Assembly (NCBI GenBank): GCA_963772315.1
Contig: CAVYWJ010000004.1
Coordinates: 3,968,001-4,032,000 of the forward strand
Direction of reading: 5' to 3'
Length of the DNA: 64,000 nucleotides
Source: Haliangium sp963772315
Lineage (GTDB): Bacteria; Myxococcota_A; Polyangia; Haliangiales; Haliangiaceae
Every line of letters begins with the position of its first letter. Positions within the stretch are counted from its first letter, which is position 1. Below the pieces are notes generated by a model. The model saw only the letters and a program-made list of their open reading frames with translations, ran no database searches and had not been told where the DNA came from. Positions 38,892-48,564 of the stretch are shown here, piece by piece. A program made the translations under genes and the position numbers.

Positions 38892-41350
38892 AGCCGAGCC
38901 TCCGCAGCGCCTGCTCGAGCTGGATGGCGGCTGCGTCGCGCACGACCTCCAGCCGCTGGAGCGGGATATGGTAGGCATCCCACCAGCGCTCGAAGCGCTG
39001 GGCGACCTGGCGCCGCATCTCGGTGAGCTTGCGATCGAGCATGGACTCGAGCTCGTCCGCGAGCAGGGTCAGGGCCAGGGTGCGGCAGCCGCCCTCGTCC
39101 ATGCGGCTCTGGGTGGCCTGCAGGCACGCGAGCAGCTGCTCGCGCAGGCTCGTGCGCCGGACCTGCAGGCGCGCCGCGTCCTCCTCGAGGGGCGCGCGCT
39201 CGGGGTCGTAGGCGGACGCCTGGCCGGATTCCTCGGCCATCCGGGCGCGGCTGTCGAGCTGATGCTGGATCTCCTGCAGCTGCTCGTCGATCGAGGCCAG
39301 GTCGGCGATCAGGCGCCCGATGACGTCGGTGGTGCGGATCGGCATGTCGATGCGGCCGGACGAGGGCTGCTCGCTCGAGCCGACGACCGTGATCCAGCAC
39401 TGCATGAGGCCAGCGTAGCCGCGCGCCATGAGGGTCTTGAGCTCGAGCTCGAACTGGCCCCAGAAGGTGGCGGCCACGCCCGCCAGCTGATGCGGGGCCA
39501 GCATGCCGGTCTCGGCCAGGGAGTCGCGAAAGCTGGCGACGAAGCGACGGCGCACGCCCTGGAAGGCGCTGGTGCGGGTGAGCTCGTCGAGGAACACGGC
39601 GCTGCCCTGCCACCAGGTGTTGAAGTGGTCGAGCACGGCGTGGTGCTTGCGGCGCACCATGCGGTCGATGTCGATGACGTGCTGGATGGTGCGGCGCTCG
39701 TAGATGCGGGCGGCAAAGCGATACACGCCGCGGTCGTGGTCGTGGATGAGGAGGTGGCGGAGATCCAGGCCCAGGGCCCCGCAGCGCACGCTCTCGGCCT
39801 CGACCTCGCCGCCGGGGATGCCGCCCTGGATGAGGCTCCGCACGTCGTGGAGATCCAGCGGCGGCTCGCCCGGGACGTAGCTGGGGATGTTGAGGTTGTA
39901 CTCGGCCGCGGCCAGGGCGCGATTCGGCACCACGGCGGCGTAGCCGGGGATGTCCTCGAAGCGCTCGAACGCGCCGATGATCTTCTCGATGTGCTCGGGC
40001 AGGAGGTGGTTCTGCGCGCGCTCGGACTGGAACTCGGCCGCCGCGTTGATGAACAGCACCTTGCCGGCGCGCGCGGCGGCCTTGGCGCCGGGCGCGCGCA
40101 GGACCAGCACGCAGGCGGGGATGGTGGTGCCGTAGAAGAGATTGGACGGCAGTCCGATCACCGCCTCGACCAGATCCGCGTCGACGAAGCCACGGCGGAT
40201 GGTCTGCTCGATGCCGGTGCGGAACAGGACGCCGTGGGGCATGACCGTGACCGCCATGCCGCCGGGCCGGAGCGACGCGAGCATGTGCTGGGCGAACATC
40301 CAGTCGGCCTTCTTGGCGCCGGGCGGGCAGAAGCCGAACCGGAAGCGCTCGGGGAAGCCCAGGCCCTCGCGGCTGTAGCTCTGGGCAAAGGGCGGGTTGG
40401 TGACGACGCGGTCGAAGCGCATGCAGCTCGCCGCCAGCATCGACGTGCAGGGGCTCGTGCAGGGTGTCGCCGTTGCGGATGTCGGCGGTCGGGATGTTGT
40501 GGAGGAGCATGTTCATCTTGGAGATGGTCCACACGCCGCCGTTGTCCTCCTGGCCGAACAGGGACACCTCGCCGGTATCGCCGCCGTGCTCCTCGACGTG
40601 CTGGCGGGCCGCGATCAGCATGCCGCCCGAGCCCGAGCACGGGTCGTAGATGCTCATGCCGGGCTGAGGATCGGCCAGGCGCACCATCATGCGCACCACC
40701 GGGCGCGGGGTGTAGAACTCGCCGCCCTTCTTGCCCGCGGAGTCGGCGAACTCGCCGATCAGGTACTCGTACGCGGCGCCCAGCATGTCGGGGAACTCGA
40801 AGTCCTGGCTGCGCAGGCGATGGCGGCCGAAGTGCTCGATCAGCGCGCGCAGGCGCTTGTCGGGGATGCGGCTCTTGCCGACGGTGCGGTTGAAGTCGAT
40901 GTGGCGAAGCACGCCGTGGAGCGCGGGGTTGGCGGCCTCGAGCGCGGCCAGGGCCTGGTTGAGGCCGGTGCCGACGTTGACCTCGATGCCGCGGATGCAG
41001 TCCCAGCGCGCCGGCGCCGGCACGAAGAAGGAGCTGGCGTAGCGCGCGGGCTCCTCGGCCAGCACCTCGGCCTCGGCATCGCCGGCCCCGGCCGCGCGCT
41101 TGGCGACCAGGATCTCCTCGCGGCGGGCATCGAACTCGTCCGAGCTCCGCTTGAGGAACAGCATGCCGAAGATGTACTCCTTGAACTCGGAGGCATCCAT
41201 CTTGCCGCGGAGGATGTCGGCGGCGGCGTAGAGGTGGCGCTCGAGCCGCGCCAGGGTCAAAGGGGGGCGCGCGTCGCGCGAATCCGGGGTGTCTTGCCTG
41301 TTGGGCTTGCTGGGTCGGGCTGTGGAAGACTCGGCGTGCCGTCTCGTCAT
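38884..41350 (-). CDS. hsdM: type I DNA methyltransferase subunit HsdM (one frameshift)
   Basis: About 822 residues after repair, much longer than the usual 480-550. The N-terminal helical domain (RLERHLYAAADILRGKMDAS) is followed by the N6-adenine methyltransferase core: YTPRPVVRMMVRL, the SAM motif DPCSGSGG (about residue 235) and the catalytic NPPF (about 320). The frame breaks near 40441, just before NPPF; removing one base joins LHEPLHV to MLAASCMRFDRVVTNPPF. Beyond about residue 480 there is an extension of roughly 330 residues with coiled-coil text (DEQLQEIQHQLDSRARM), possibly for contact with HsdS. It starts 140 bp from the divergent HhH gene. Confidence 0.9.
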
Positions 41351-41490
41351 GTCACTCACTCTCGACCCACCATAACCGTTCCTCCTGACGCTGGCGAGAC
41401 CCGCCGGCGCGCTCGTGGCGAGGGCCTCGGCCATGGCTGGCACCGCATGTGCATTCTTCTCCAGAAGAATCGCCGGAGGACACAAACGCC

Positions 41491-42594
41491 ATGGCAAGAC
41501 CCGAAAATGTTTCGCGTGAGGGTCGTGACGCCGATGCTGGTGCGCAGGCATGGCCAGACCGGACCGGCAGGGTCGCGGACGGGGAGCAGGCGATCTCCAA
41601 CGCGGAGATCGCGGCCATGCTGGGGCGAGTCGCGGACCTGCTGGAGGCGCAGGACGCCAACCCGTTCCGGGTGCGCGCCTACCGCCGCGGGGCCGAGGCC
41701 GTGCGCCGGCTGGACCGGCCCGTGGACGCGCTGCTGGCCGGGTCGGGTGAGCACGGCGCCAGCATGGACGAGCACGCGCCCCGGAACACGAACCGGAGCT
41801 CGAACGAGGACGCGCCCAAGGCCACGGACGGCATCACCGGCCTGCCGGGAATCGGGCCTGGGCTCGGCGCAGCGATCCGGGAAATCGTACAGACCGGCCG
41901 GCTGCGGCTGCTCGATCGTCTGGAGGGCGAGGCAGCGCACGGCGATCTGTTCACGACCGTTCCCGGCATCGGCGCCGAGCTCGCGCACCGCATCCACGAC
42001 ACGCTCGGCATCGAGACCCTCGAAGATCTCGAGTCCGCGGCCCACGACGGCCGGCTGGAGCACGTGCCCGGGTTTGGCGCGCGGCGGGTGCGAGCCGTCA
42101 GCGCGTATCTCGATGCAGCGCTGAGCCGCTCGACGCGGCGGCGGGCGGCAGCGCGGCAGCCGGGGCAGCTGCGCTTCGGTTTTGCCGTGCCTGCGGCCGA
42201 GCCGCCGGTGGCCTTGTTGCTCGGCCTGGACGAGACCTATCGCCGCCTGGCCGAGGCCGACCGGCTACCGCGGATCGCACCGCGGCGGCTCAATCCCGAG
42301 GGACACGCCTGGCTGCCGGTGTGGCACACCGAGCGCGCGGGGTGGTCGTTCTCGGTGCTCTACTCGAACACGGCGCGCGCTCACGAGCTCGGCAAGACCC
42401 GCGACTGGGTGGTGCTCTTCTTCGAGCGGGACGGTCGCGAGGAGCAGTGCACCGTGGTCACCGAGCACCAGGGCGCGCTGGCCGGGCGGCGCGTGATCCG
42501 GGGCCGCGAGGCCGCGTGCGCACGCCACTACGAAGGCGAAGAGGTACCAGACGACGTGCGGACCTGGGCGCACACGCTGGCCGACTCGGCGTAG
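41491..42594 (+). CDS. PolX-like helix-hairpin-helix DNA-binding protein without polymerase domain
   Basis: 367 residues. I chose the ATG at 41491 because GGAGGA (41475-41480) is well placed. Residues about 35-75 (NAEIAAMLGRVADLLEAQDA, then PFRVRAYRRGAEAV) match the 8-kDa domain of family X DNA polymerases. Two HhH motifs follow (GLPGIGPGLGAAIREI and TVPGIGAELAHRIHDTL), with a third-like VPGFGARRVRAV. The polymerase palm and PHP domains are absent; instead there is a C-terminal domain (about 215-365) with SVLYSNTARAHELGKTRDWV and EEQCTVVTEHQGALAGRRVI. Proteins of this layout occur in other bacteria but have no defined function; a DNA-repair role is likely. Confidence 0.8.
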   Translation: MARPENVSREGRDADAGAQAWPDRTGRVADGEQAISNAEIAAMLGRVADLLEAQDANPFRVRAYRRGAEAVRRLDRPVDALLAGSGEHGASMDEHAPRNTNRSSNEDAPKATDGITGLPGIGPGLGAAIREIVQTGRLRLLDRLEGEAAHGDLFTTVPGIGAELAHRIHDTLGIETLEDLESAAHDGRLEHVPGFGARRVRAVSAYLDAALSRSTRRRAAARQPGQLRFGFAVPAAEPPVALLLGLDETYRRLAEADRLPRIAPRRLNPEGHAWLPVWHTERAGWSFSVLYSNTARAHELGKTRDWVVLFFERDGREEQCTVVTEHQGALAGRRVIRGREAACARHYEGEEVPDDVRTWAHTLADSA

Positions 42595-42675
42595 AGATCC
42601 CGTGCGCGTGAGCGCGCTGCGCCGCAGCCGCACGGGACAGTCGGAGCGCCGACTGGCCGGTGGTCTGGACGCGGC

Positions 42676-44811
42676 TCAGATGCTGCCGTCGGGGCTGAGC
42701 TTGAACAGGAGGTCGTGCCGCTGCAGCGCGTCGCCGTCGTCGTCGGTGATCTTCAGGTCGAAGCCGAACTGCGCGTCGCCGGGGCGCTGGAACACCTTGA
42801 TCACGATGCGGGTGTAGCGGTCGGTGTCGTTGACGGCGTAGGCCGGCAGCGAGGCCGTGGCCGTGGCGCCCGCGCCGTTCCGGCCGATGCTCCCGCTGCC
42901 GTTGCCGACAGTGATCTCGACGTCGTTGGGCGAGCTCACCGCGAACAGGGCGTTGATGTCGCGCGTGGTGGTGTTGGTCACGTAGGCCACGGCGTACACG
43001 ATGCGGTCCTGGCCGCCCTGGACGAAGAAGCCCTGGATCGGGTCGTTGAGATCGATGAAGTCCGCCGCCGAGAAGAAGCCGTCCCACAGGCCGTTGTTGA
43101 AGCGCCGGGAGGCGCCGGCCTCGTCGAAGATCTCGGGGGCGAGCGCGCCCTCGTTGGCGATGGGCTCGTCGGTCACGTTGGTGGCCGTGAAGTCGCCGGC
43201 CACCAGCCAGTGGCGCAGGAAGCCGTCGGCGGTGGCGCGCAGGCCGCCGGCCCACTCAAGGATGAGCAGGGCCTCCTCGTCGCCCAGGGCGAACGCCTCG
43301 ACCGGATGCGGCAGGCCCGTGCCCAGCGGGTTATCGACGTTGGCGATCTCGTTGGTCGGATACAGGATCAGCGCGCTCTGGTCGGCCTGCTGGAAGTGGG
43401 TGAAGTTGGACGCGGCCGCGTAGTTGAGGCGCAGGTCCGCCTCCTCGAACGACTCGGCGATGATCGGGAAGTTGGAGCGGTTGGGCGGCGGCTGGGTCGC
43501 GGACACGACGCCGTGGCAGCCCTGGGTCGAGGCGCAGGTGAGGCCGAGCGCGCCGTCCTGCACCGAGTCCTCGTCGTTGAACAGCGGGTCGATCTTGCGC
43601 GCGTAGAAGGCGAAGTCGAGCGGCGAGTTGCTGGTGGCCGCGTAGAGATAGGACAGGATGCGCTGGTAGTTGAGATCGGTGACGCCGCTGAAGATGTCGC
43701 CGCCGGGGTGACCGTCGCCGATGGGGCAGCTCTGCAGGCCGAGCGGGCACGCGAGGATGGCCGAGGCCGAGGGGTTGTCGAGGTTGACGAAGCAGGCGAA
43801 GCGCTCCAGGTTCTCGGCCGGCGCCGCGGCCGCATCGAGGAACAGCGTGCCCGGGCCGCGCTGCGCGCCATGGCACGCGGAGCGCGTGCAGCCGGTGGAC
43901 ACGCCGCCGTCGCGGTCGTTGAGATCCACGCTGCCCTCCAGCACCGGCATGATCTCGGCGCCGAACACGCCCACGTTGAAGCGCCCCGCGTCCGTGCACG
44001 TCGCCGGGGGCTTGGGCCCCTCGGGCAGGCCGTCCTCGATCCACGCGAGCAGCGTCTCGGCGTCGCCGGCCGCGAAGCCCGCGTTGACGTGGATCTTCTG
44101 GGTCCGGGCATAGATCACCGACAGCCTGGCGCCTGCCTTGCCGCTGTTGACCTCGATGCGCTTCACTACCTCATCGTAGTTGGCCTCCATCGCGTCGCTG
44201 TCGAGCGCGGGGGCGATCTCGAGGAAGAACCCGCCGGCCCTGGCCCCGGGGTCGTGGCAGCCGGCGTTCAGGCAGCCGTTCTTCTCGAACAGCGGATCGA
44301 CCTCGCTCTGGTACCTGGCGAGGTCGAAGACGACCTTGGTCCCGTTGTCCCTCTGCTTGGTCTCGTATGCATCGGTGACGTAGTCGAGGATGATTTGGAG
44401 ATCGTCGGGCTTGCTCGACAGCGAGACGTGGCCGGGCTTGGAGCCGGACACGGCCACGTACACGCGGCTGTTCGCTGCCTGGTTGAGGAGGTCGGTCTTG
44501 GCGGCGACCTGATTGAACGTGTTGACGAAGTCGCACTGGTCTTCGGACACGGACCAGACGCTGAATTGCCCGGCGCCGCTGGGGCCGCCGTGGCAGCCGC
44601 TGCCCAGGCACGAGCCGGCCAGGACAGGCCACACCTCGTTGCGGAACACCTGGGGATTGAAGGGATAGCCCGGGCTCTTCTCGGCCGGTGCGTCGAGGAC
44701 GCAGCCCGCGGGCGGCGGCGGCGGTGGTGGCTCGGGCTCCTGGCCGCATCCCCCGAGACCGAGCCCGGCGGCCCAGGCGGCCCCCGCGATGACGAGCATG
44801 GTATTGCGCAT
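42676..44811 (-). CDS. large lipoprotein with repeated CxnCH heme-like motifs
   Basis: 711 residues. The signal peptide ends in GLGLGGC, a lipobox; a short run of prolines follows. Four motifs of the heme-attachment type are present: CLGSGCH (about residue 68), CLNAGCH (about 180), CTRSACH (about 303) and CASTQGCH (about 430). Three have four residues between the cysteines, as in some cytochrome c3 hemes, and one has five; none is the standard CxxCH. The C-terminal 200 residues look like a beta-rich domain without such motifs. If hemes are bound, this is a surface electron-transfer protein; otherwise the cysteines may form disulfides or bind metal. It lies downstream of another lipoprotein gene on the same strand. 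Confidence 0.78.
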   Translation of the reverse strand: MRNTMLVIAGAAWAAGLGLGGCGQEPEPPPPPPPAGCVLDAPAEKSPGYPFNPQVFRNEVWPVLAGSCLGSGCHGGPSGAGQFSVWSVSEDQCDFVNTFNQVAAKTDLLNQAANSRVYVAVSGSKPGHVSLSSKPDDLQIILDYVTDAYETKQRDNGTKVVFDLARYQSEVDPLFEKNGCLNAGCHDPGARAGGFFLEIAPALDSDAMEANYDEVVKRIEVNSGKAGARLSVIYARTQKIHVNAGFAAGDAETLLAWIEDGLPEGPKPPATCTDAGRFNVGVFGAEIMPVLEGSVDLNDRDGGVSTGCTRSACHGAQRGPGTLFLDAAAAPAENLERFACFVNLDNPSASAILACPLGLQSCPIGDGHPGGDIFSGVTDLNYQRILSYLYAATSNSPLDFAFYARKIDPLFNDEDSVQDGALGLTCASTQGCHGVVSATQPPPNRSNFPIIAESFEEADLRLNYAAASNFTHFQQADQSALILYPTNEIANVDNPLGTGLPHPVEAFALGDEEALLILEWAGGLRATADGFLRHWLVAGDFTATNVTDEPIANEGALAPEIFDEAGASRRFNNGLWDGFFSAADFIDLNDPIQGFFVQGGQDRIVYAVAYVTNTTTRDINALFAVSSPNDVEITVGNGSGSIGRNGAGATATASLPAYAVNDTDRYTRIVIKVFQRPGDAQFGFDLKITDDDGDALQRHDLLFKLSPDGSI

Positions 44812-44979
44812 GGAAACTCTCCTTTGTGCCTAATCGAATCAGGAAAACGTTGCGTGACGGATCTGTCCTGGAACCGCGGCGCACCCGTGGCGTACCCGCC
44901 AGTGGCCGCGGTGTTCAGTGCTGTCGTGAGCGCGCGCCCTGCCCGCTCGAGTCGGGCGATCGCGCGCGGTGCCAAGGCG

Positions 44980-45846
44980 CTACATGGTGCAGAGATCGAG
45001 CTCGAGGGACGTGTGCTCGATGAGGATGCTGTCGTCGCCCCCGTCGATCCGGGCGCCTTCTACGTAGTGGATGACCTGGCGCTTGCCGTTGGCGTCGAAC
45101 CGGGCGTCGCGCTGCAGGTACACCACGTTGCTGTAATCGATGCGCTTCACGTCGCCGCGCTCCTCGACGAACAGGTTGTTGGCGCGTGCGCGCGGGAACG
45201 AGACGTCGCTGTCGCTGCGCACGACGTAGTCGGCGAAGCCGGCCCGGTCGGTGTCGAACTGGATGCCGACCAGCTCCTGGAACACGGGCGCGAACGGCGC
45301 CTCGACGGTGCCGGTGAAGTCGATCGCGTCCACGACCTCGGACGAGGGGTCGATAGGTCCCGGCACGAACACGGCGCCGGGCTCGTGGACCACGGCGTTG
45401 TTCGTGCCCGGGTCGATGTAATAGACCGCGCCGGCGCGCAGGTAGATCACGTTGTCAGCGCCCGTGCCGCTGACAACGCCGCCCGGCTCCACCAGGATGC
45501 GATGCCCGCCCGTGGTCGTGCTCAGGTCGCCGTTGCCGGTCACCAGGATGTCGCTGCCGGGGGGCACGTTGCTGGTGTAGCTCGAGACCACCAGCAGGTC
45601 GTCGGACAGCGCGACGTCGATGCCCTGCGCGCGCTGCGGATAGGTCCAGAAGACGCAGTACGGACGCACGCACAGCTCCTGCTTCTCGCGCGCGCCGCCC
45701 TCTCCTCCCCGCTCGACCTCGGCGCAGGCCCAGCCCTCGCCACAGGGGCACGGCGCGCCTTCGACGGACAGCTCACAGCCCGCGGCCCACGCCACGGCCA
45801 TGACGCCCAGCGTTCTCGTCAGCGATATGGTTCGTTGCACATCCAT
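44980..45846 (-). CDS. lipoprotein of unknown function
   Basis: 288 residues from the ATG at 45846; an in-frame start lies 27 bp upstream. The signal peptide (MDVQRTISLTRTLGVMAVAW) ends in AAGC. The first 50 mature residues are Cys-rich (CELSVEGAPCPCGEGWAC). The rest is full of short beta-strands and turns such as GDLSTTTGGHRILVEPGG and VIYLRAGAVYYIDPGTNN, suggesting a beta-helix or beta-sandwich surface protein. No family recognised. It follows the caspase-like gene by 72 bp on the same strand and may belong to the sigma-factor operon. Confidence 0.7.
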   Translation of the reverse strand: MDVQRTISLTRTLGVMAVAWAAGCELSVEGAPCPCGEGWACAEVERGGEGGAREKQELCVRPYCVFWTYPQRAQGIDVALSDDLLVVSSYTSNVPPGSDILVTGNGDLSTTTGGHRILVEPGGVVSGTGADNVIYLRAGAVYYIDPGTNNAVVHEPGAVFVPGPIDPSSEVVDAIDFTGTVEAPFAPVFQELVGIQFDTDRAGFADYVVRSDSDVSFPRARANNLFVEERGDVKRIDYSNVVYLQRDARFDANGKRQVIHYVEGARIDGGDDSILIEHTSLELDLCTM

Positions 45847-45918
45847 TGCGCGCGTCCTCGCGACTGCCTTCACGTGGAAAGTGCCGCCGCCCGCCGTGAG
45901 GTTCGGTGGAATGTGCGA

Positions 45919-47704
45919 CTACCAGGCAGTTTCGAACCAAAGCGCGAATCCGCCCGCGCCCGGTCCTGTAGACGGCACCAGCATCAGGCTGGTCGGACGG
46001 CGCCCGGCGGCGCGCTGGCCGGCGGGTTCGCCTGGCCACAGCACGGCCGTGAGCCACGTGGCAGCGGCCGCTCCGGCCATGCTGCCCAGGACCAGCGAGG
46101 TCGCGGTCCAGGTGCGGATCTGCTGGTTGCGCTGCAGGCGCTCGCGCTGCGACGCATCGCGGCCACCGAGATAGCGCTCAGTCGCGGCCACACCCGCGGC
46201 CAGGCCGAGCACGCCCGTGCCCACGGCCGTCCATCCGGCTATTGCCTGCACCCGCGCGCGCACGCCGGTGTCGGGTACGCGGTGCGCGGCGCGCCCCGCC
46301 CCCGGCCAGACGCCGGCCTGCTCGCCAGCGCGGGGCGCGGGTCGCTCGTCCGCCGGATCGCCAGGATGGTCGTCCGGTTGGTCGGGCTCGGCGTCGGGGC
46401 GGCCTTCCGGCCAATCCAGCCCGGGCTGCTCGGTCTCCACCGGCCGGGTGGCGTGGGTGCGGAAGCGGCGCTCGAACGCCTCGACCTCGGCCGCGCCGAA
46501 GGGCGCCTCGAAGAGCTGCTCGAACGCCAGGTGCAGCGCGCCCTTGCGGGTGACCGATGGCACCGCGGCCGCCAGCGAGGACACGCGCACCGGCCCCTCG
46601 GCCTGCACCACGTACTCGCTGGCGTCGTCATCCTTGCGCAGGAACAGCGGCCGCTCGTCCGGCAGGTAGAGCGCGATCACGTGGTCCGTGGCCACGTGCG
46701 CGTCGGCCAGGCGCTCGCCCGTGGGCCCTTCCAGGTACACGTGGCCGATACCGGGCCGATCGATCAGCAGGGCCTGCTGCGCCGGCTCCCACGACAGCAG
46801 CCCGCGCGACAGCTCGCCCGGCGGCAGCCCGGGCGGATGCACCGAGAAGTCGGGGCGGTAGCGGGGATTGGCGATGCCCTGGTTGGCGGTCATCAGGAAG
46901 GCGCCGAGCTCGGCGTAGGTGATGTGCCCGTCGCGATCGACGTCGGCGGCGCCGCGCAGGCCCGAGCGCACCTCGTGGCTGAACACGCCGGCCTGGTAGC
47001 GCTCCCACTCGTGGCTGTCGCCGTCTGACGAGGTCGACAGCAGGAAGCCGGTGTTGGCCAGGCGCGCCGGTACGGTCGTACGAGCAAAGTTGCCGCGGTA
47101 GCGCTCGCGCTGGCCGCCGGGCCCCTTCTCGAAGGCCAGGAAGTACGACTTGCAGGCATCGACGATCACGTGGTTGCTGTGCGCCTGCGAGCGCGCCAGC
47201 ACTGCCTCGTAGAGCAGCGTGCGGGTGAGCCGCCTGTCCTCGAGGACGATGTAGCCCTCGCCATTGGCGACGTCGCCGTGGCCGCTGTAGAAGAACAGGA
47301 AGCTCGGCCCGCTGGCCGCGCGCCCGCGCGCTGGCCATCAGGCGGTCGAGCTCCGCGAGCGCTCCCGTCAGCGCGCGCCACGACGGCGTGCCATGCCGCT
47401 CCGTGCCGGCGTACAGGCGCGCGCTGGTGGCGTCGAGGCGCACCAGCAAGCGGCTCTCGACGCCGGCGTCGGTGAGCAGCCGGTGCGTGGCAACGGCGTC
47501 GTCGTCGGCGTAGCGCAGCGTGGCCACGCGTCCGGTGTCGGGCACGTTGTTGCCGATCACGACCGCGAACCGCGCGACGTCGTCGCCACCGGGCTGGCTC
47601 GCCGGCCTGTTCGCCGGCCTGTTCGCGGGCTGGGCCGCGGCCACGGCGCCAGACAGCAGCACGGCCATGCATGACAGGGATGCGGCGCTGCGCGTGGCTC
47701 TCAC
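45919..47704 (-). CDS. caspase-family (C14) protein with EF-hand-like motif and C-terminal membrane segments (one frameshift)
   Basis: About 595 residues after repair. The signal peptide is MRATRSAASLSCMAVLLSG, and the GTG start at 47704 overlaps the preceding stop codon (GTGA). The caspase domain has the His of FFYSGHGD (about residue 142) and the Cys of HVIVDACKSYF (about 184), with FAVVIGNN at its start. The frame breaks near 47318, just before SFLFFYSGHGD; removing one base restores it. Residues about 253-264 read DVDRDGHITYAE, a standard EF-hand calcium loop. A beta-rich region, an acidic Pro/Asp linker and two hydrophobic helices near the C-terminus follow. It is probably an extracytoplasmic, calcium-responsive protease controlled by the sigma/anti-sigma pair encoded just upstream. 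Confidence 0.85.
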
Positions 47705-48564
47705 GGCTCCACCCTCACCGGCACTACCTCCTGTCCCGCGCCGGCGATCGCCAGCCGTGGCGGCCGGCTGGCGCTCCACGCGCCGGTGCGCACCAGCGCC
47801 GCGATCGCCTCCTCCACGCGCGACACCTGCAGGGGCGCACGCGTGAACACGCCGTAGATTGCCAGCGGCCCGGCGGGGAAGGCGTGGCGGATGAGATCCG
47901 GCAGCGCGACCCCGCGCTGGCCGCGCGCGCGGATGGCGATCGACGCCGGATCCGTGCCTGCCTGCTCGTACGCGGGGTAGAACCAGTACACCTCGCCGGC
48001 GCCATCCACGGCGAAGATCATGAGGTAATCGAACGGCGTCGGGCCCAGGTTGTCGAACGAGAACAGCAGCCCATCACCACGGCGCATGCGCTCGCTCAGC
48101 TGCTCGGGCTGGGCCTCGGCCGGCGCGTCCGCGGCCACGTGATACGCGGTCACGCTCACCCAGCGATCGTCCGCGGCCTCCGCTGTGCGCGCCCCGCCCG
48201 CCTTGGCCCGGAACTCACCATCCCCGTCCTGGCCCGCGCCGCTGCCCGCGAGCTGGTTCGCGACCAGGCCCGATGCGGCCAGGAGCATCACCGCGGCCAT
48301 GGCCAGGAGCGGCCACGTCTGGCGGCGGCGCGGCGCCGGCGCGGGCATGGCGCCGATCGCCCCGCGCACGGCCGGGACCAGGTCGATCTGGTCGAGCTCG
48401 TCCGGGGCTCCGGCCAGGTGTCCGAGCATCTCGCGCAGGCGCTCCAGGCGGCGCTGATCCGCGGGCGCGTCGGCCAGCGCCGCGTCGATGGCCGCGGCCT
48501 CCGACTGCGTCACCTCGCCTTCCAGGTACGCGAGCAGCGTCTTGTCCGACAGGTCGATCTTCAT
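47701..48564 (-). CDS. membrane anti-sigma-like protein with C-terminal sensor domain
   Basis: 287 residues. The cytoplasmic N-terminus (MKIDLSDKTLLAYLEGEVTQ, then about 70 helical residues) has the look of an anti-sigma domain but lacks the HxxxCxxC zinc motif. One transmembrane helix lies near residues 90-110 (WPLLAMAAVMLLAASGLVA). The outer part (about 130-287) contains GDGLLFSFDNLGPTPFDYLM and YWFYPAY, resembling the DUF4384-type domain found next to caspases in other bacteria; this assignment is tentative. Start and stop codons overlap those of both neighbours (ATGA and GTGA), so it is translationally coupled to the sigma factor and the caspase. Confidence 0.8.
   Translation of the reverse strand: MKIDLSDKTLLAYLEGEVTQSEAAAIDAALADAPADQRRLERLREMLGHLAGAPDELDQIDLVPAVRGAIGAMPAPAPRRRQTWPLLAMAAVMLLAASGLVANQLAGSGAGQDGDGEFRAKAGGARTAEAADDRWVSVTAYHVAADAPAEAQPEQLSERMRRGDGLLFSFDNLGPTPFDYLMIFAVDGAGEVYWFYPAYEQAGTDPASIAIRARGQRGVALPDLIRHAFPAGPLAIYGVFTRAPLQVSRVEEAIAALVRTGAWSASRPPRLAIAGAGQEVVPVRVEP

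Noticed and set aside
38968..40893. A 641-residue plus-strand open frame opposite hsdM.
   Set aside because: It has no domain, while the minus strand has all methyltransferase motifs.
37368..41350. BREX or DISARM defence island.
   Set aside because: Only the methyltransferase and specificity subunits are present; no PglZ, BrxC or DrmA-like genes lie in the window.
42715..47028. A 1,437-residue open frame on the plus strand opposite the lipoprotein and caspase genes.
   Set aside because: It is rich in Val, Arg, Gly and His without domains and spans three real minus-strand genes and their gaps.
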